This document shows positions 10,225-21,496 of a stretch of 64,000 nucleotides of DNA, piece by piece. The first letter of the stretch is position 1. Every line of letters starts with the position of its first letter. The stretch is from assembly GCF_020921035.1 (NCBI RefSeq), contig NC_063159.1:3720001-3784000 (forward strand). The letters run 5' to 3'. The stretch comes from Rhodamnia argentea. Its lineage: Eukaryota; Streptophyta; Magnoliopsida; Myrtales; Myrtaceae. Both the position numbers and the translations under genes were made by a program. The notes below the pieces were generated by a model. It did not search any database. It worked only from the letters and a program-made list of their open reading frames with translations, and was not told where the DNA came from.

Positions 10225-13150
10225 TTGTCGAAAAGGGTAAGGGTTATACACGGCCGGTTCCGATTCAGGAACCGGCCGTTGGAAATTCCGGTTCCGGTTC
10301 CGGTTTGGAACCGGCGGTTCATTCCGGTTCCTTTTTTAATATTAATTTTTAAAATAATAAATAATAAAATAAGCATAATAAATTATAAATTATAAAATAC
10401 AATTAAATTGTACATAGTAATAAAATATGGGGAAAAAAAAAGAGAGGAGGAATGGGCTTGAACTTAATGAATTATCATTAAGCGCCTACATATCTTCTTG
10501 GTGATAGAAGAATCAAAACCCATGTAGTTCTTTTACCTTTGAGAACCCCAACTTACCTCATCGTCAATCGTCGCTACCCGTTGTGGTACCCGTGACGGTG
10601 GTATATCCAATATCATCGCTAAAAAATTCATGTTCACAATCTAGCTCTTGGTGTCGATATTTCGCCATCGACCAATCGTCGACACAAGCTTGAGCTTTCA
10701 CAGAGTCCGAGCTTAATCTTGAACGGCGAAAGTCCAAAATTAATCCTCCAGCACTAAATGTTTGTTCAAGCGCAACCGTTGAAAAAGGAGTTGCTAATAT
10801 CTGACGAGCGATGAGGGCGAGAACTGGATAATCGATTTGGTGACTCTTCCACCACTTCAGGATTTCGAAACCTGTACTATGTTACGCATCACGAAACGCA
10901 AATTGAGTGATTAAATATTTTTCTAATTCAGAAATACTACATGTTACCCATTTTTTTTTTTTTTTCCTACTCTTAAGCACATTATACCCTCTACTAAGTG
11001 AACTACCATCTTCGCTACGTGAGGCGGTAGATTGTAAAGATCCAGAATCACTTAAACCATATCTACTACAAAATTCTCCATATAATGCTACTATAGATTC
11101 TTTAACATGTCTTAGTATATTTGAAATATCTATTGAATCTTCCAAATGTAAACAATCATGATAATACATGTTAAACTAATCTAGTAAACCGTCTAATTTA
11201 ATACGTGGATCAAAAACAATACCAACTAAATAGACAAGAGGAATTTGCAAATAATAATGCAACCATTTTTCTCGCATTACTAAAATAGTTCGAGCTAATT
11301 CGGTATCATTTTCATATTCACTAAAAACACTACCAATATTAACACACTCTATTAAAAATAAATGCGTAGTAGGATAATAAATACCAGATAAAGTCTTGGT
11401 AGCATCATTAAAAATTTTCAAAAAATCTAAATTTTTTTTGCAAATGTCTCAATATTGAGGAAGTAAAGTAATTTCGGGAATATTTTGTGAAATAAACATA
11501 CATAATAAATCTTTATAATCAAAAGTTTGCCGAAGCAACTCGTACGTAGAATTCCAACGAGTCGGAATATCTTTTGGAAATCTTCTTACCCTTTTCCCAT
11601 TTTGTTTACAAAATTTTCCCCATGATTTCATAAAATGGGGACGACTCCATAAAAATTTAATTGCACCCTTTATTGGGGTGAGAGAAGTGTCAAGAGTTCG
11701 TAAACCATCTTGTACACATAAATTTAAAACATGACAAGCACATCTAAGTGAAAAAATTATCCGCCAAAAGTGGGTTTGCAAATATTTTCTAATTCGGGAA
11801 TAGAAGCGGTATTTGCGGCGGTATTATCAAAACCAATTGAAAATACTTTATTTATCAAATTATATTCTTCTAAAACTTGCCTAATTATTCTATAAATATT
11901 ATAAGCGGAATGTCTTTCATCAAAAACTCGAAATGTAATAAGTCTTTTTTACATCGTCCAATCGTCACCTATCCAATGACACGTGACACCCATATAAGAA
12001 TGAATTTGTCAAAGATCACTCCAAATATCGCTACCTATATGCACACGTCCATTGAATTCCGCAAAAAATTTTGCTAAAATTTTTTTTCCTTTTTTATAAA
12101 GATGAAAAAGTTCGCGTTTAAGAGTATTTTTTGGAATAGTTGGCGCTTACGGAACCAACGCAGTATTTATCAAATATTTCATATTAAAATTTTCATCGGT
12201 ATTAAACGGAGCATGATCAAGGGCAACATATTCAGCTAATGTTTATTTATAAAATGCATCGGTGTAACGAAATATAGGATGATGATTAGAAGTGGCGTAC
12301 CCGAAAATTTGTTGTTGCATATTGTCGATCCCCGCTTGTGTTGGATGTTTTTTCGTCAAATGCCGACGGAATGTTCCGTACCCATCTCCTTTCGTAAATT
12401 TATATGTTTGCGAACAATATTTACATTTTATATTATACTTACCTTCACCTTCATCACGTACCTTGTCGAAGTATAGCCACAAGTCGGATGTGTTATCTCG
12501 GCCCTTCCGTTCCGGCTCATTTCTTGTTGATGTTTCTTCGACACCAATGGGAGGATGAAGACTTTCTTGTGTTGGGATGTGCTCGACGTTCGGAATCGGA
12601 ACATAGTTGATATTATCGTCGTCGTCTTCTCAACATGCATACTCACGAGGATCATATTCGGGAATGGGATGCTCGGAATCTCCCATAGTCATCTTCCCCT
12701 TGTCGGCATTTCTGCGTCCACTTGCCATTTTTTAGAGAATTGAACGGAAATCCGATTGAGAGAATTGAGTCGGGATTGAGAGAATTGGGAGAATTTGAGC
12801 GATTTGAGAGAATTTGTGACAAAAATGAAATGGGGAGTATATGTATTTATAGGCAAAAATTATTTTTAATTCTTTTTTTTTTCCCAACGGCCAATTTGGC
12901 CGTTGCACGTTGGCAATGGCTCTTTGGGCCAACGGCCCAAAGAGCCGTTGGTTTTGGGGGGCCGGGGGGGAGAAGGGGGGGTGGGCCCGGGGCCGGGGCA
13001 GACCTGCAGAGAGCCGCCGCGGGCCTATTTTTTTTTTTTTCCCAGGTTCGGGTTGGAACCGTGGGCCCGGTCAACGGGCCGGTTCCGGGCCCACGGGCCC
13101 AAATGGCATTGTCTAGTAAGGGTGTTCCATCTACAAAGCACACATCTACT
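10225..13150 (-). mobile_element. Degenerate hAT element
   Basis: A minus-strand hAT transposase pseudogene (10564-12727) is bracketed by GC-rich ends rich in CGGTTCCG/GGAACCGG (10240-10340 and about 12890-13110), as is common in this plant hAT lineage. I could not settle the exact terminal inverted repeats or an 8-bp duplication, so the ends are approximate. Confidence 0.65.
10564..12727 (-). pseudogene. hAT (Ac/Tam3-like) transposase pseudogene
   Basis: The minus-strand ATG at 12727 opens a frame with an acidic stretch and then a BED-type zinc finger (about 12280-12480) carrying CKYC and HLTKKH. Further pieces carry hAT core motifs: CHVLNLCVQDGL and PTRWNSTYELL (11450-11781), FDPRIKLDGL near 11180-11210, and a C-terminal dimerisation block (about 10640-10860) with FEILKWW, FSTVALEQTFS and RRSRLSS. 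These are normal landmarks of the AcMar-type plant hAT family. At least ten stops or frameshifts occur, and a poly-T run at 10951-10965 encodes a lysine tract. The protein cannot be made; it is a dead copy. Confidence 0.9.
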
Positions 13151-13513
13151 GGATAAGGTTATGCTTTAATATCATCGGTAATGGTTCGACCGTTTTATTT
13201 GGGTTACTTCTTTTGGGCTACTTGACCCGTCCCTCGCGCATCAAATCCTAGAATTCCTTCTAGAGTACAAATATAAATTGATCTCCAAGTCCCTTTTTTA
13301 GAGAAGTTACCTATTCCAATAATTGTTGCGGTGATGTACGACAAATTTGCCCCTGCCCAAACTTAACCAAGGATCTCTTAGAAACCGCCACTTGACCGTT
13401 GCCGTCCTCTTAGTCAGACAAAAGCATTTTGCAAGAATCAAAGAACGAATCACACCGACGAATCACAGTCACACAAGTGCCAGCCTCGGATAAGTCAGAA
13501 AGGGCAAAACCTC

Positions 13514-13548
13514 CAGAGAGAGAGAGAGCGAGAGAGAGAGAGAGAGAG
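13514..13548. repeat. (GA)n microsatellite in the FBPase 5' leader
   Basis: A GAGA tract ends one base before the FBPase start codon at 13550. GA/CT tracts are common in plant 5' UTRs; a regulatory role here is only possible. Confidence 0.8.
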
Positions 13549-13549
13549 A

Positions 13550-15981
13550 ATGGCTCATGCAGTTTCGACCTCCTCCTTGCACGTCCTCATCTCTCCGCAC
13601 TTGATCCGCAATTCGATTCTGGGGCTGCGCCACCGGAAGTTGCCAACTGCTCCTCCCATGACCGCCGCGGCCTCACACCCACGATGCGAGGCCACACAAC
13701 AGTCCATGGCGGCACCGCAGCTCAGGACTTCAACAACCACCCCAGTGGCGAAGACGAAGTTGAAGAACACGAGCAGTTACGAGATCGAGAACTTGACAAC
13801 GTGGCTTTTGAAGCAGGAGCAGGCAGGCCGCATCGACGCGGAGCTGACCATAGTGCTCTCAAGCATCTCCTTCGCTTGCAAGCAGATTGCATCGCTGCTT
13901 CAGCGGTCGAGCATCATCAACCTCACCGGAGCTCAGGGCACCATCAACATCCAAGGGGAAGATCAGAAGAAGCTCGACGTCGTGTCCAATGAGGTTCGTA
14001 TTACATGTAGATCAAAGTTTGCTTCGCATTCCATCTGTTAGAAAGTCCAACTCAAAAGCTTAACTTTTTAGAATAGTTAGTAGAGGTCTTACAAAAATCT
14101 AACATGATATTAGATCAGGAGGTCCTGAGTTTGAATCTTCCATGCTCCATTTTGCCTCCCCAATTAAATATATCCACGCTTAGTACTAGGCAAAAAGACT
14201 AGACTAAGCGTGAAGGGAAGTGATAAAGTAATTAAATATTAAACCACACCTTCATCTAACAGTTTAAACTTTTAGAATAGTTGGCAGTGGTCCCACAAAA
14301 ATCTAACACCATCGATGATTCAAACACGAGGTAAGAGTTATAATGTCTCGCGAATTCACTGGAGATTAAATGCCAGATATGTTGGAACACCTTTCCAGAA
14401 TCTGTTGACCAAGTGATCTGCCGAAAGTTTACTACCCTAGCATTATTCAGTGAGACATTGAACTTTGTATATGTAGGTTGAACCTTATATATTAGCCTAG
14501 GCACTTTTTAAACAGAACTTCACTGAAATTCAATAGAATTTAAGGATTCTTTTAAAAGTAAGAACATGACAGATCAATTTTTCTGGTGCCTTCCTGCGGG
14601 AATTCGACTAATGCTGGCAACATTATAGGTGTTCTGCAATTGCTTAAGGTCGAGTGGAAGGACGGGAATCATAGCATCGGAGGAGGAGGATGTACCTGTC
14701 GCCGTAGAAGAGACCTACTCAGGAAACTACGTCGTCGTCTTTGACCCTATTGACGGATCTGCCAATATTGACACTGCATTGACCACGGGGTCCATCTTCG
14801 GCATTTACGGCCCCGACAAGCAATGCCTCTTTGCTGATGAAGACAGCTCGATGCCCACGGTAACTATATTCCCCTGCCATATTAAATTTGATCTGTTACC
14901 AAAAGTCATACGTCTTTGCATATCTAGTTTCCCTGTCCTAGTTAATAAAGAGAACAAACTATTTTTTTTTCTTTTACATAACACTACAAGTATGCTTTTG
15001 ATTCCTAAAGCAAAATCAAATAAGCTTATCTGCACCCTGTCAGCGAGTCCCCAACATCTTGGAAGCTATTCAGATTTTAGTCTGCTTTAGAGTACAGCAG
15101 ATACCTGTCATACTGCAATTTGACCTCTTGATCCCACCTGCTGAATTACTGAACACTGCTATGGCACAGCTCGACCAAGCCAAAGAGAGGTGCATCATCA
15201 GCGTCTGCCAACCGGGCAGCAACTTGCTTGCGGCTGGATATTGCCTCTACTCTAGCTCGGTAGTCTTCACGCTCTCAATAGGGAGCGGGGTGTACTCTTT
15301 CACCTTAGATCCTGCATACGGTGAATTCGTGCTGACGCATGAGGACATCAAGATACCGGAAACAGGTAAAATCTACTCATTCAATGAGGGGAACTATGAC
15401 CTGTGGGATGAGAAATTGAAGGGCTACCTCGACCACCTCAGGCAGCCAGGCTCCACTGGCAAGCCCTACTCTGGCCGTTATGTCGGATGCCTTGTCGGAG
15501 AGATCCATCGGATGCTGCTAGTGGGTGGAATATATGGGAACCCCAAGAACAATAATGCTAAGAATGGGAATCTGAGGCTTTTGTATGAGTGTGCACCAAT
15601 GAGCTATCTGGTCGAACAAGCCGGAGGAAAAGCAACTGATGGAGTCCAGAGAATACTCGACATCAAACCAGAAAAGGTAAGAATGTGCCATGACAAATTC
15701 TTGCTACTGTAGACATTTGCTATAGAAATTTCTTAGTCAGACTCACTAAATTACTTTTAACCCAACAAGCTTCGTCATAAAGATGTAGGTAGGAGGTCTG
15801 TTCTTTGAGACCAGCAGAGCAAATACTTTGTTTCATCAGGAATCAATCAGCATAAAGCAATCTTATAGAAAGCTCATAATCACTTCATTTGATTTCTTCC
15901 CATCTACAGATCCACCAGCGTACACCGATATTCATCGGAAGCCCAGATGAAGTCGACAAACTACAGAAATACTTGGCTTGA
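13550..15981 (+). CDS. Chloroplast fructose-1,6-bisphosphatase (cpFBPII-like)
   Basis: Four exons, 13550-13993, 14629-14859, 15170-15676 and 15910-15981, join in phase 0 with GT-AG introns to give 417 aa. The first ~60 residues are Ser/Thr/Arg-rich, as in a chloroplast transit peptide. The enzyme would hydrolyse fructose 1,6-bisphosphate in the stroma for the Calvin cycle and starch synthesis. Metal and catalytic blocks are present: KKLDVVSNE, IASEEED and DPIDGSAN. Three cysteines in the loop after IYGPDKQ (CLF, ERC, SVC) match the positions of the thioredoxin-regulated cysteines of cpFBPI. However, GEIHRMLLVGGIYGNP and NGNLRLLYE differ from the usual GDFHRTLLYGGIYGYP and NGKLRLLYE, which points to the second isoform (At5g64380-like) and changes two substrate contacts (see findings). 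The start was chosen as the first ATG, just after the GA tract. Confidence 0.93.
14045..14312 (+). mobile_element. TRIM-like LTR remnant in FBPase intron 1
   Basis: Two copies of a ~45-bp sequence (about 14060-14102 and 14265-14307; TTTTAGAATAGTTRG with CAAAAATCTAACA) lie in the same orientation. Directly after the left copy comes TGATATTAGATCAGG, a decayed initiator-Met tRNA primer site, then TCCTGAGTTTGAATC. LTR end, primer site, a short non-coding middle and a second LTR end is the layout of a terminal-repeat retrotransposon in miniature. The left LTR is truncated. Confidence 0.5.
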
Positions 15982-18690
15982 GTCAGGTGCCTCCCTTGTG
16001 GAATATCATTATACAGACTCTATGTAGTTGGTGTGGTTGGCATAAGATGCATGACAAAGCAAGAAAGTCCAGAGATAAGCTAGCAACGCCAAAGGCTTGG
16101 AGCGGTCTCAACGGGGATGAATTCAGTCAAAGGTGGCAAGTCTTAGAATTGTAAAAGCGATAATTTGCCACCTCAACTATGTTTCTCATTCAAGCTAGTT
16201 GGAAATGGCATACGCGTAACACATCATTCCGCTGCTGATGTACATGTAGATGTAGATACTTGCAACCACACAATCTTCGACCTCAGCATTTCAAGACGAA
16301 AATGTTTTACTTGTGTGAGAATAATCCTGTAGCCTGTCAAAATCAGACCTGAAATGTCACGCTGACAATGAAAACTGTTCTCAAGATGTCAATCTTCACC
16401 AAGTTAACAGGTGGGTCAGAAATTTTACAGCATGAATTTCACAATTGACAGATTACGCCAGTCACCATAGGAATATTGTGCTGAACTAAACCAATGCAGG
16501 AACTTTCAGCAACTTAGTGCAAGATAAATATGTCTTGACATCCCAATGTATATGCTCATTTTGGAAAGAGCATGTTACCTTGGTATGATGAAAGACTGAT
16601 GCTGCCATGATCAACTTGAAACTGTAGTGATCAGCAAAGACATGAGAGATAGCTGAAAACAATAGTCAGTGCTCTGCGGATAGCATCCAAAGTTCAGTTC
16701 ATCAGATGAGACTCTGATGGAATGCTGCAGAATAATCACTCAGAAGTTCAGTTCATCAGCAATGAAGAAAATGACCATGCTTATGTTAGATCAAATAAGC
16801 ATTAGAAAAAAAAGGGGGACTGTAGCTTGTCGTCCAATTAGATTTAGATCATGTCGCAGTTAGTACTGTGATTGCACCATATCTGCTTATAATAAAGTTC
16901 TCCTTGAAGAAGTTGGTACTCGGCAGCACAATTCTCCAGGTCCATCTAAGTCTTAACTCTTAAGAAGTTCAAAATTTAATATATACTCTCGAATTGAATA
17001 TCGAAAGGCAGTGTGTTAAACATGAGAAATAAAATTAATTCTTTTTTCGTCAAATATTTTAATGTTGCAATGTTTGTTTAGACCCAAAACAAATTTGCCC
17101 ATGAGTCTTTTCCTGTATGTATTCTCATGTCATTTCAGGAGAATGGCTGCTACATTTGCTGGAGATTCTGAAGTTGATGAGCCCCCAAGTTATTACCCTT
17201 TGAATCATAACAAGACTTTGGCTTGGCAAATTCATTGTTCAAAGTTTTCGAACGGTAAAGTTGATTACAGGTTTCCCTACGAATTTCTGATCATAGAAGA
17301 AAGCTCAGGAGGTCCCAGAGTGGAAAACTCAGTTGAACTATTGCATTCTTTGCATTCTGTATCGGTAGTTTGTCACCATCTAACTTCATCCAAACAGCTG
17401 AATACGAGGTTGTGATAGATCAGTCCCTTCATTAAGTCCTACAGAATGTGAGGCAACTAACAGAAGTTATTGACCAGGTACAGCTTCAGCACAATGCTAT
17501 AATTTCAAGCACAAAAATACTCGCATTGATAAGATTAACCACATAAGTTGACAAGCAGCTCCTGGATGACCAAACATACTATTAGGGGGACTTTATACGG
17601 AAATTCACATGAATGAAAAAAAATATACATAAAAGCTAGTGAAATACGAAGGCCACTACAACAATCACAATTATGAACATTCAGTATCATCCTTTGCTAG
17701 TGACTTGTGAGTTATGTGCAGATCCAATAAATGAAATCCAAGATGAATAAAAGTAGAACTATGGCAACACTCCATCAAACGTCTATGAAGCATTTTAGCC
17801 CAAATCCAAATTAATCAAAGTCTAGTCAAATAAAGTGACCCATTGAGTAGCCATTAGTCAATTCAAGAAAAACCAAAACCATTTTATCCAAGGAATGGCC
17901 AAACCCTGCACCTCTAAAGAGAGAACTCACCTTGCAAACAGTTATTATATGCTCTTTGGTCTAAGATGCTAATGCAGGGTTACATTGGAGAGAGCATGAT
18001 GCTGGAGAAAATTTATTCAACTGGATAATCTATCACCTCAGTGTGGAAACTAGTTGGTATCAGACGGCTATTAATTCTTCTAAGATTACTTGCCATTTCT
18101 TAATCAGTGTGTCAGCAGCAAGCCACCTCATTATCAGCAACAGCCCCTCAAGCCACTATCCAGCCGTCCTCAGATATTATCTGGTTCAAAAACCCAGTTG
18201 TGACCTCCTCTTGCCTCTTATATCCACAGGGATTCTATGCTAGACTAACGAATATCCTCATCTGTGACTCATTCCTCCATCTCATGCATTTCCCATCTCT
18301 CTATTTAACTTGTTCTTTTCTAATCAAAGCAAGAACTATTCAAGCAGATATAAGTGATACAGACAAGTAACCCAATCATAGTAGAGTGACCTCAAATGAC
18401 AGTTACAAGCGTGGCACAGATACCTTCAGAGGTCCTACTGACCCGCATCAATGATGCAGAAGATAATCAGTCATGTTTTCTTTCCACTACCAGGACTACC
18501 AATTGGTGTACCCCAACTCAGTAACTCTTCGATATGTAGTGAAACTGGAAAATCCAGGGAACACCCCCAATATAGATGTCTCAGGTTTCATTTCCCAATG
18601 GTCTCTCCTTAGTTTGTCAATGTTCCAACGTGCTGGCAGCATCTAGAGAGAGAAAACTCTAAGATCAAAGAGTTGGGTGATATAGTTCCC
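15982..18690. other. Intergenic region between FBPase and the PPR gene
   Basis: The two genes converge here, so both 3' UTRs should lie in this stretch. A short open frame at 17062-17415 (+) was examined but resembles no protein I know. No transposon signature was seen. Confidence 0.5.
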
Positions 18691-18697
18691 ACAAGAG

Positions 18698-21031
18698 TCA
18701 CCAGTGATCTCCACAGGAACAAAACCCCTCCCTGAATTGGTGAAAACGATTTACATCTCTGACAATTATAACCCTCTTTGTGACCTTTGCAATAAGTTTC
18801 ACAGCAGAGTGGCAATCATCACATATCCTTAGATTCTTGATGACACGCAAGGGTGCTGCTGATGGTGTTTTCAAGAGACCGTATGCTATGGCCAATTTTT
18901 CACTGTGATAACTGAGATATTCTTCTTTTTGTTCATCTTCCACATCATGCAAAACACCGGCAATAGCCGGTACATAACCCACCTCTTTGATCTTGGCCAA
19001 CAGTTCCCCAACTTTCTCATATATCTTTAAATACTCAGGGTGGGAATGGTCATCCGAAACAAATACATGTGTTGTGTCTTTAATTTCTATCCAGCAGACC
19101 CCCGGCTCTTTCTTGATACTCCTCTCTCTCATCAGCTTCCGTATGTTCACCACCCCATCCCACCTCTTTGCCTTGGCATACATATTAGAAGCAAGTATGT
19201 ATGTCCCAACATCAGTAGCATCCATTCTAATGACAATATCTGCAATACGCTGGCCTAACCCATATTGCCGATGGACATGGCAAGCATTGAGCAATGTGCG
19301 CCAGGCCACAGTATCCCACTGTACAGGTGTAGACTTCATAAAATTTTCAGCTTTGTCAAGTGAACCAACCTTGGTCAGAAGCCTAATGATGCAGGTATAG
19401 TGCTCTACTCCAGGTTCTATCCCATAATGTCTCATCAGATGGTTCAAATAAAAAAGTGCTTCCTGCTCAAGACCCAAGTGAGCGCAAGCAGATAAAACTC
19501 CCACAAAAGTAACGTAGCTAGGAAGCTCCCTTGCAGCCATCATTTCTCCAAAAACTGATAAAGCTTCCCTTCCAAGCCCATGTTGGGAGTATCCACATAT
19601 CATTGAATTCCAAGTAGCAAAGTCTCGATGCACCATATTTGAGAAAACTTCATATGAGGCTTCTATGTTGCCGCTCTTGGAATACATATTAATTAAAGCA
19701 TTCCCAACGTTAGTGTGGTTTTTAAAACCTGACTTCTGCACTAACGCATGCAAAAGATACCCATGCCTTAGTGCAGATAAAGCTGCGCAGCAGTTTAATA
19801 AAACAACAAAGGTGTAATCATTTGGTAGAACACATTCATTCTCCATTTCCGGCAAGTGATTAAGTGCTTCCTCAAAGAATCCATTTTGAAAGTGAGCAGT
19901 CATCACTGCAGTCCATGTCACAACATTACGAATCTGCAAAATACTAAAGACCTTGCTTGCGCTCATAACCTTGCCACATTTACCGTACATGTCAATCAGT
20001 GTACTGCAAAAGAAGTCATCACAATCAACTCGACTCTTCAACATCCGGCAGTGAAGCGACAAACCCAGTTTCAAATCTTTGAGAGAAGCACAGAGCCCAA
20101 GAGCAGTAGAGTAGGTAGCTCCATCCCAGGCTGCACGACCGGCCACCATTCTAGCCAAAACACCCAAAGCGTCCATTAAATTCCCATTTTCCATAAGTCC
20201 ATTCAAAACCAAGTTATATGTGAAAATATCATATCCAGGCAATGTGTCCAAAACCACAATTCCCGCCTTCACATCCCAGCACCTCAAGTACATGTTAAGA
20301 AGTGCATTCTTCACGTACTGATGAAACTCTAACCCAGACTTGACCACATACCCATGACATTGCTTGCCTTCATCGACTCTTCTGTAATCTGAACAAGAAG
20401 AAAAAACTGTAGCAAGGATATACTCGTTTGGGGGCACACGGTCCAAGGACAGCATAGACTTGAACAATTGTATAACTTCGGAAGGGAACCCACTGCGTAA
20501 GTATCCCGCCATCAGAGCCCCCCAAGAGACTTCATTTCTCTCGCACATGTCGTCAAACAGCTTCCGTGCACTCAATATTTGACCACACTTTGAGTACAGA
20601 TTGATCAGAGAGTTAGCCTCCACGATACCATCTCGGGAATTTTCGTTGGATGCGATCAGCTGCGCGTGAATCATTTTGCCAATCCTTAAGTTCTCCGAAT
20701 CAGCGGATAACTTCAAGAGCTTCGTGGGGTATGCGATGATCGAGTCCCTGTGATGTCCTTGGAACAGAAACGGAGCGTACTTGGTAGGCGTGTGAAGGTT
20801 CTTCGAGGCTCTGGAAGTCATGGACACGGCTTCGAACCTCAGAGTTAGTAGACGGACTAGATTACCCCTGAACATTTTGATGAAACGAAGACCGGACAAC
20901 AGCCCGAGCAGTTGCAACAGCGAAACTGCGCCATGGCACTTTTCAGCTAGCCATGCGCGAACCCAAGTGCACGAAGAACTGAAGGAAGCGTCAGATGCAA
21001 CAGTATCGATCCAGCCAATAGCCTGAAGCAA
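18698..21031 (-). CDS. PLS-class DYW pentatricopeptide repeat protein (At5g39680-like)
   Basis: One uninterrupted exon of 777 codons. From about residue 100 it shows successive PPR units with PLS periodicity (VEANSLINLYSKCG, NALLNMYLRC, STLIDMYGKCGK, NALINMYSKSG). An E/E+ region follows (GVCWIEI, THVFVSDDHSHPE), then a DYW deaminase domain with the zinc/catalytic HSEK motif, CDDCH and a CSCG near the end. Such proteins bind organellar RNA and edit C to U. The sequence most resembles Arabidopsis At5g39680 (EMB2744). The last residues are DHW instead of DYW. The Met at residue 53 (coordinate 20875) starts a basic, Ser/Thr-rich presequence typical of mitochondrial import and may be the true start; the first 52 codons contain acidic residues and may be 5' leader. 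No introns, as usual for the family. Confidence 0.88.
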   Translation of the reverse strand: MLQAIGWIDTVASDASFSSSCTWVRAWLAEKCHGAVSLLQLLGLLSGLRFIKMFRGNLVRLLTLRFEAVSMTSRASKNLHTPTKYAPFLFQGHHRDSIIAYPTKLLKLSADSENLRIGKMIHAQLIASNENSRDGIVEANSLINLYSKCGQILSARKLFDDMCERNEVSWGALMAGYLRSGFPSEVIQLFKSMLSLDRVPPNEYILATVFSSCSDYRRVDEGKQCHGYVVKSGLEFHQYVKNALLNMYLRCWDVKAGIVVLDTLPGYDIFTYNLVLNGLMENGNLMDALGVLARMVAGRAAWDGATYSTALGLCASLKDLKLGLSLHCRMLKSRVDCDDFFCSTLIDMYGKCGKVMSASKVFSILQIRNVVTWTAVMTAHFQNGFFEEALNHLPEMENECVLPNDYTFVVLLNCCAALSALRHGYLLHALVQKSGFKNHTNVGNALINMYSKSGNIEASYEVFSNMVHRDFATWNSMICGYSQHGLGREALSVFGEMMAARELPSYVTFVGVLSACAHLGLEQEALFYLNHLMRHYGIEPGVEHYTCIIRLLTKVGSLDKAENFMKSTPVQWDTVAWRTLLNACHVHRQYGLGQRIADIVIRMDATDVGTYILASNMYAKAKRWDGVVNIRKLMRERSIKKEPGVCWIEIKDTTHVFVSDDHSHPEYLKIYEKVGELLAKIKEVGYVPAIAGVLHDVEDEQKEEYLSYHSEKLAIAYGLLKTPSAAPLRVIKNLRICDDCHSAVKLIAKVTKRVIIVRDVNRFHQFREGFCSCGDHW

Positions 21032-21037
21032 ATTTCG

Positions 21038-21470
21038 CTAGTCTCCATACATTCTTTGTCGTGTGCAATGGACGCATCTCTTTTTTGGGCAAGTGGAAAC
21101 CTTTTCGCTTCGGGAACTCCGATGGATCAGCTTCGAATGATTCGAAGTCGTGGGTACACCTCGTTCCCTGTCTGGTCAACGTGGGAGTACGGCAGAGACG
21201 CACACTTTCTTGTCCTAGGACTACAGAGCCATCGCTCGCATGAAGGTGGGAGAATTCATCAGCTCTCCGGAAAGCTATGGGTTGATGCACGGAGCGAGGT
21301 CGCTGATCAAGAACTCTTCTTTGGCTCCGCTGCACACGAAAGACTTGTTGGCGAACGCCGTTGAGGCGTGCAAGAACCTCCGGAGAAAACCCGTGTCGCT
21401 CAAGCTGTCCGGCTACGAATTGAATCAGCATTCCGTGTTTCAAGGATTGTACTTGTCGGATGTCTAGAAA
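21038..21470. other. Unrecognised open frames upstream of the PPR gene
   Basis: Open frames occur on both strands (for example + 21240-21467 and - 20991-21443). None matches a family I know, and both could be chance. Balanced base composition suggests old exon sequence, perhaps a gene fragment next to the PPR promoter. Confidence 0.25.
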
Positions 21471-21496
21471 CGGTTTGCTCTCGCTTTCCGTTTATC

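Noticed and set aside
12722..13156. Open frames in the GC-rich hAT end
   Set aside because: Low-complexity Gly/Pro/Arg products in terminal element DNA.
17062..17415. 117-codon plus-strand frame between FBPase and PPR
   Set aside because: No recognisable domain; composition is like intergenic DNA.
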